This document shows, in pieces, positions 5,834-7,186 of a stretch of 7,186 nt of DNA. Numbering within the stretch: the stretch's first letter is position 1; each line of letters begins with the position of its first letter. The notes under the pieces were generated by a model. It was given only the letters and a program-made list of their open reading frames with translations. It made no database searches and was not told the DNA's origin. This DNA comes from JAFGHJ01 sp964606065 (GTDB taxonomy: Bacteria > Hydrothermota > UBA3072): contig CAZSEX010000059.1 in the NCBI GenBank assembly GCA_964606065.1, forward strand, positions 1 through 7,186. The letters run 5' to 3'. The translations under genes and the position numbers were made by a program.

Positions 5834-6696
5834 TATGAGTGAACTTCTTTATAATCCTGCGTTTTAATACCCCAGCTCATGGAATCGGTATTATAAGCTA
5901 CTCCGACTTTACAATCCTGATCTACTACTATTATTCCAAAATCGATTTCGAACTCCTGTATCATATCCTTCGCAGCTTCCTCGGCACTATGCTCGGATAA
6001 ATAATCATCGACTTTTTTCGCAATCATTTCTTTCGCAATCACCTCACCTCGACCTGTAATTGTTGTCGCACCTTTAATGGAAGCATAAATACCACCCCCC
6101 CGTATAGGAACATCGCTAACCCTACCCGGAAGATGAAAAACAATACCTCCTGTAGAGAGCGTGGCTGCCACATTACCAAAAACATCGATTGCAATTGCTC
6201 CAATGCTTTCATTTGAATATTGGCGTTGTAACTCTTCAATTTCCTCTGCATTACAATTTTTATTTGCTTCAAACAATGTTCTCATCTCATCGCTCAGTGG
6301 ATTGTAATTCCTGAAACCTCTATTTTTCGCGAAAAGAGTGGCGCCCTCTCCGGCAAGTATTAAATGTTTCGTTTTATCAGATACTTCATAAGCTACTCTA
6401 ACCGGATTTTTAACATTCTTTATCGAAGCTACAGCTCCAAAATTCCCCTCTGAAGTTGCAATCGAGGCATCCATTTCAACTTCACCGGAAAGATTGGGAA
6501 CAGAACCACTCCCCGCATTAAAAACAGCAGAATCTTCCATTAACATAACAGCTTTAACTGCTGCCAGAGCCGCTTCCTCCCCTTCCTTCAAAACCACAAA
6601 ACCCGCTTCTAAAGCCTCCCCCAGTGCTTTTTCTCTTAGCCTCGGGTCTCGCATATTCTTGCCAACTCCTCCGTGAACGATAAGCAATTGTTCCAT
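5833..6696 (-). CDS. Plant-type asparaginase / isoaspartyl peptidase (Asparaginase_2, Ntn hydrolase) with Ser at the nucleophile position
   Basis: A 287-aa homologue of the self-cleaving enzymes that hydrolyse L-asparagine and beta-aspartyl peptides, or GlcNAc-Asn in the glycosylasparaginase branch. Visible motifs are VHGGVG (7-12), FNAGSGS (59-65), GEVEMDASI (71-79), STGG (181-184), PGRVSDVP (190-197) and TGRGE (214-218). Relative to E. coli IaaA they keep the equivalents of Thr197 (Thr182), Arg207 (Arg192), Asp210 (Asp195) and Thr230-Gly231 (Thr214-Gly215). The cleavage/nucleophile motif, normally G/D-T-V/I-G-A, reads E-S-I-G-A: Ser164 (codon AGC, 6207-6205) replaces Thr. Autocleavage would give subunits 1-163 and 164-287. 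There is no signal peptide, so it is probably cytoplasmic. Slightly shorter than IaaA, but both ends look complete. It is the first gene of the operon, with an ATG 7 bases after a -10 box and no Shine-Dalgarno. The family call is strong; activity and substrate are open. Confidence 0.93.
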   Translation of the reverse strand: MEQLLIVHGGVGKNMRDPRLREKALGEALEAGFVVLKEGEEAALAAVKAVMLMEDSAVFNAGSGSVPNLSGEVEMDASIATSEGNFGAVASIKNVKNPVRVAYEVSDKTKHLILAGEGATLFAKNRGFRNYNPLSDEMRTLFEANKNCNAEEIEELQRQYSNESIGAIAIDVFGNVAATLSTGGIVFHLPGRVSDVPIRGGGIYASIKGATTITGRGEVIAKEMIAKKVDDYLSEHSAEEAAKDMIQEFEIDFGIIVVDQDCKVGVAYNTDSMSWGIKTQDYKEVHS

Positions 6697-6703
6697 AACT
6701 TTT

Positions 6704-6731
6704 ATTCTACTAAAACCTTTAGATTTGTCAA
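6704..6731 (-). promoter_or_regulatory. Promoter of the asparaginase-DUF2723 operon (leaderless layout)
   Basis: On the minus strand, -35 TTGACA (6731-6726), a 16-bp spacer and -10 TAGAAT (6709-6704). Only seven bases separate the -10 from the ATG at 6696, so the predicted start site falls at or one base from the A of the ATG. It shares CTTGACAAA and the 16-bp spacer with the other two promoters here. Confidence 0.8.
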
Positions 6732-6735
6732 GCTA

Positions 6736-6758
6736 CCCCCTCCCCACCCCACCACACC
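6736..6758 (-). other. G-rich tract next to the operon -35 box
   Basis: On the minus strand, runs of GG, GG, GGGG, GGGG and GGGGG are separated by one to three bases, ending four bases upstream of the -35 hexamer. Three runs have four or more G, so a two-tetrad or bulged G-quadruplex is possible. The strand bias stands out in an AT-rich window. A regulatory role is inference. Confidence 0.5.
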
Positions 6759-6769
6759 AATATTTTTCA

Positions 6770-6843
6770 ACACAAAGGACACAGAGATTTATTTTCAATT
6801 TACCCCCCATTCCTACTCTCATAAAAACACAGAGCACACAGAG
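6770..6843 (+). repeat. Paired ACACAGAG direct repeats (9-base period, 57-base spacing)
   Basis: ACACAGAG occurs at 6779-6786, 6827-6834 and 6836-6843, with a one-mismatch copy (ACACAAAG) at 6770-6777. They form two tandem pairs, each with a 9-base period, the pairs starting 57 bases apart. This closely resembles the CACAGAG/CACAAAG-type intergenic repeats that I recall being dispersed through many bacterial genomes. It is non-coding here. Confidence 0.6.
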
Positions 6844-6988
6844 ACCACACCTCACAACCCCTTTTTTGCTCGCTTACACTATAATTTTCCATTAATTTGA
6901 TTTAACTCAAAAAGATAAAATCAGAAAAGACATATTCTAAAAAACAAATACTCCAATCGTATTTAAGCGTTCATAAAAAATGTCTCAC

Positions 6989-7183
6989 AGACCGAGCGGG
7001 CACGGTCTTTATAAATAAAATGAGCAAGGAGTGCTGTTCAGGAAAGCGTCCCGGACGGTTTACCCCATGGAATAGGAACTTATTCCACGGGGCAGGTGGG
7101 CACGGATTTTTTAGGGAGTAAAAAAGAACGAGGCCGAGAGCAAGCAGCAGTTTCCTCGCAGGGGAAACTGACTGCGGTTTTTT
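6989..7183 (+). other. GC-rich hairpin-dense block, possible plus-strand small RNA or dispersed repeat
   Basis: Base composition changes sharply here. Hairpins visible on the plus strand are AGACCG/CGGTCT (6989-6994/7003-7008), CGTC/GACG around 7048-7057, a long stem CCCC(A)TGGAATA/TATTCCA(C)GGGG (7063-7074/7081-7092, one A-C mismatch, 6-base loop) and the terminator at 7144-7183. GGGCACGG is repeated exactly 100 bases apart (6998-7005 and 7098-7105), and GAGCAAG occurs at 7022-7028 and 7138-7144. No clear plus-strand promoter is visible. It could be a small RNA, the tail of a longer structured RNA, or a repeat or mobile remnant. Confidence 0.4.
7144..7183 (+). terminator. Intrinsic terminator, plus strand
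   Basis: The stem CAGTTTCC (7148-7155) pairs with GGAAACTG (7163-7170) over a 7-base loop. It extends by GCAG (7144-7147) with CTGC (7172-7175) around a single bulged A, and is followed by GG and a T6 run (7178-7183). The T-run lies on one side only, so it ends plus-strand transcription, opposite to all genes in the window. Confidence 0.8.
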
Positions 7184-7186
7184 AGA

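Larger units (their letters stand above)
6697..7186. other. 490-bp gene-free region upstream of the asparaginase operon
   Basis: No supported gene. From the operon outward it contains the operon promoter, a G-rich tract (minus strand), paired ACACAGAG repeats, about 110 bases of plain AT-rich sequence (roughly 6880-6985) in which I see nothing, and a GC-rich hairpin-dense block ending in a plus-strand terminator at the window edge. Confidence 0.7.

Noticed and set aside
6095..6101. G7 tract within the asparaginase gene as a frameshift or error
   Set aside because: The frame is right on both sides: PGRVSDVP, then GGG, then TGRGE align with the family without interruption.
6770..6843. CRISPR array
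   Set aside because: The repeat units are 8-9 bases, directly abutting in pairs, with no regular spacers and no cas genes.
6673..6900. 75-codon plus-strand frame rich in His, Thr and Pro
   Set aside because: It spans the operon promoter, the G-rich tract and the ACACAGAG repeats; low-complexity translation of repeats, no Shine-Dalgarno.
7020..7121. 33-codon plus-strand frame in the GC-rich block, and a second open frame at 7024-7183
   Set aside because: The first has no Shine-Dalgarno and the second no usable start codon; the inverted repeats and terminator explain the sequence better than coding.

Overview
The window is AT-rich, and every convincing protein gene lies on the minus strand, so transcription runs from right to left. 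The genes suggest a Gram-negative-type bacterium. The signs are a DUF2723/TMEM260-like membrane glycosyltransferase of the kind common in Bacteroidota and other FCB-type or uncultured lineages, and a beta-rich, probably exported protein carrying carboxypeptidase-regulatory-like domains. A candidate lineage such as WOR-3 would fit, but the window alone cannot place the organism.

Layout in the direction of transcription. (1) 7186-6697 has no gene I can support. It holds a GC-rich, hairpin-dense block ending in a clear plus-strand intrinsic terminator, two copies of a paired ACACAGAG-type repeat, a G-rich tract (minus strand) and a strong promoter. (2) 6696-1768 is a tightly packed four-gene operon: a plant-type (Ntn) asparaginase/isoaspartyl peptidase, a 406-aa beta-rich protein, a 40-aa single-span membrane microprotein and an 894-aa DUF2723 membrane protein. 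The first three genes are joined by TAATG stop/start overlaps. A G7 tract at the second overlap lies in exactly the register where a -1 shift would fuse the beta-rich protein to the membrane microprotein. (3) 1767-1287 is a 481-bp gene-free region with a strong minus-strand promoter, a helix-rich stretch that may be a long leader or a small RNA, and several perfect inverted repeats. (4) 1286-690 is a small class I SAM-dependent methyltransferase. (5) 589-8 is a TetR-family repressor with its own promoter and a palindromic operator inside codons 2-6. (6) Its 3' end carries a strong Shine-Dalgarno and the first codons of another gene that leaves the window.

Three promoters share CTTGACAAA at -35, a 16-bp spacer and a TATAAT-like -10. 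At the asparaginase and tetR genes the -10 sits only 7-10 bp from the ATG, which predicts leaderless or near-leaderless mRNAs. Most of the other genes have a Shine-Dalgarno.

The asparaginase homologue carries Ser where this family almost always has its Thr nucleophile. With the DUF2723 protein and the beta-rich protein in one operon, a role in making, tailoring or turning over glycosylated envelope proteins is a reasonable but unproven reading. The TetR gene and the gene after it look like the start of a separate, self-regulated operon, often an efflux operon in such arrangements.
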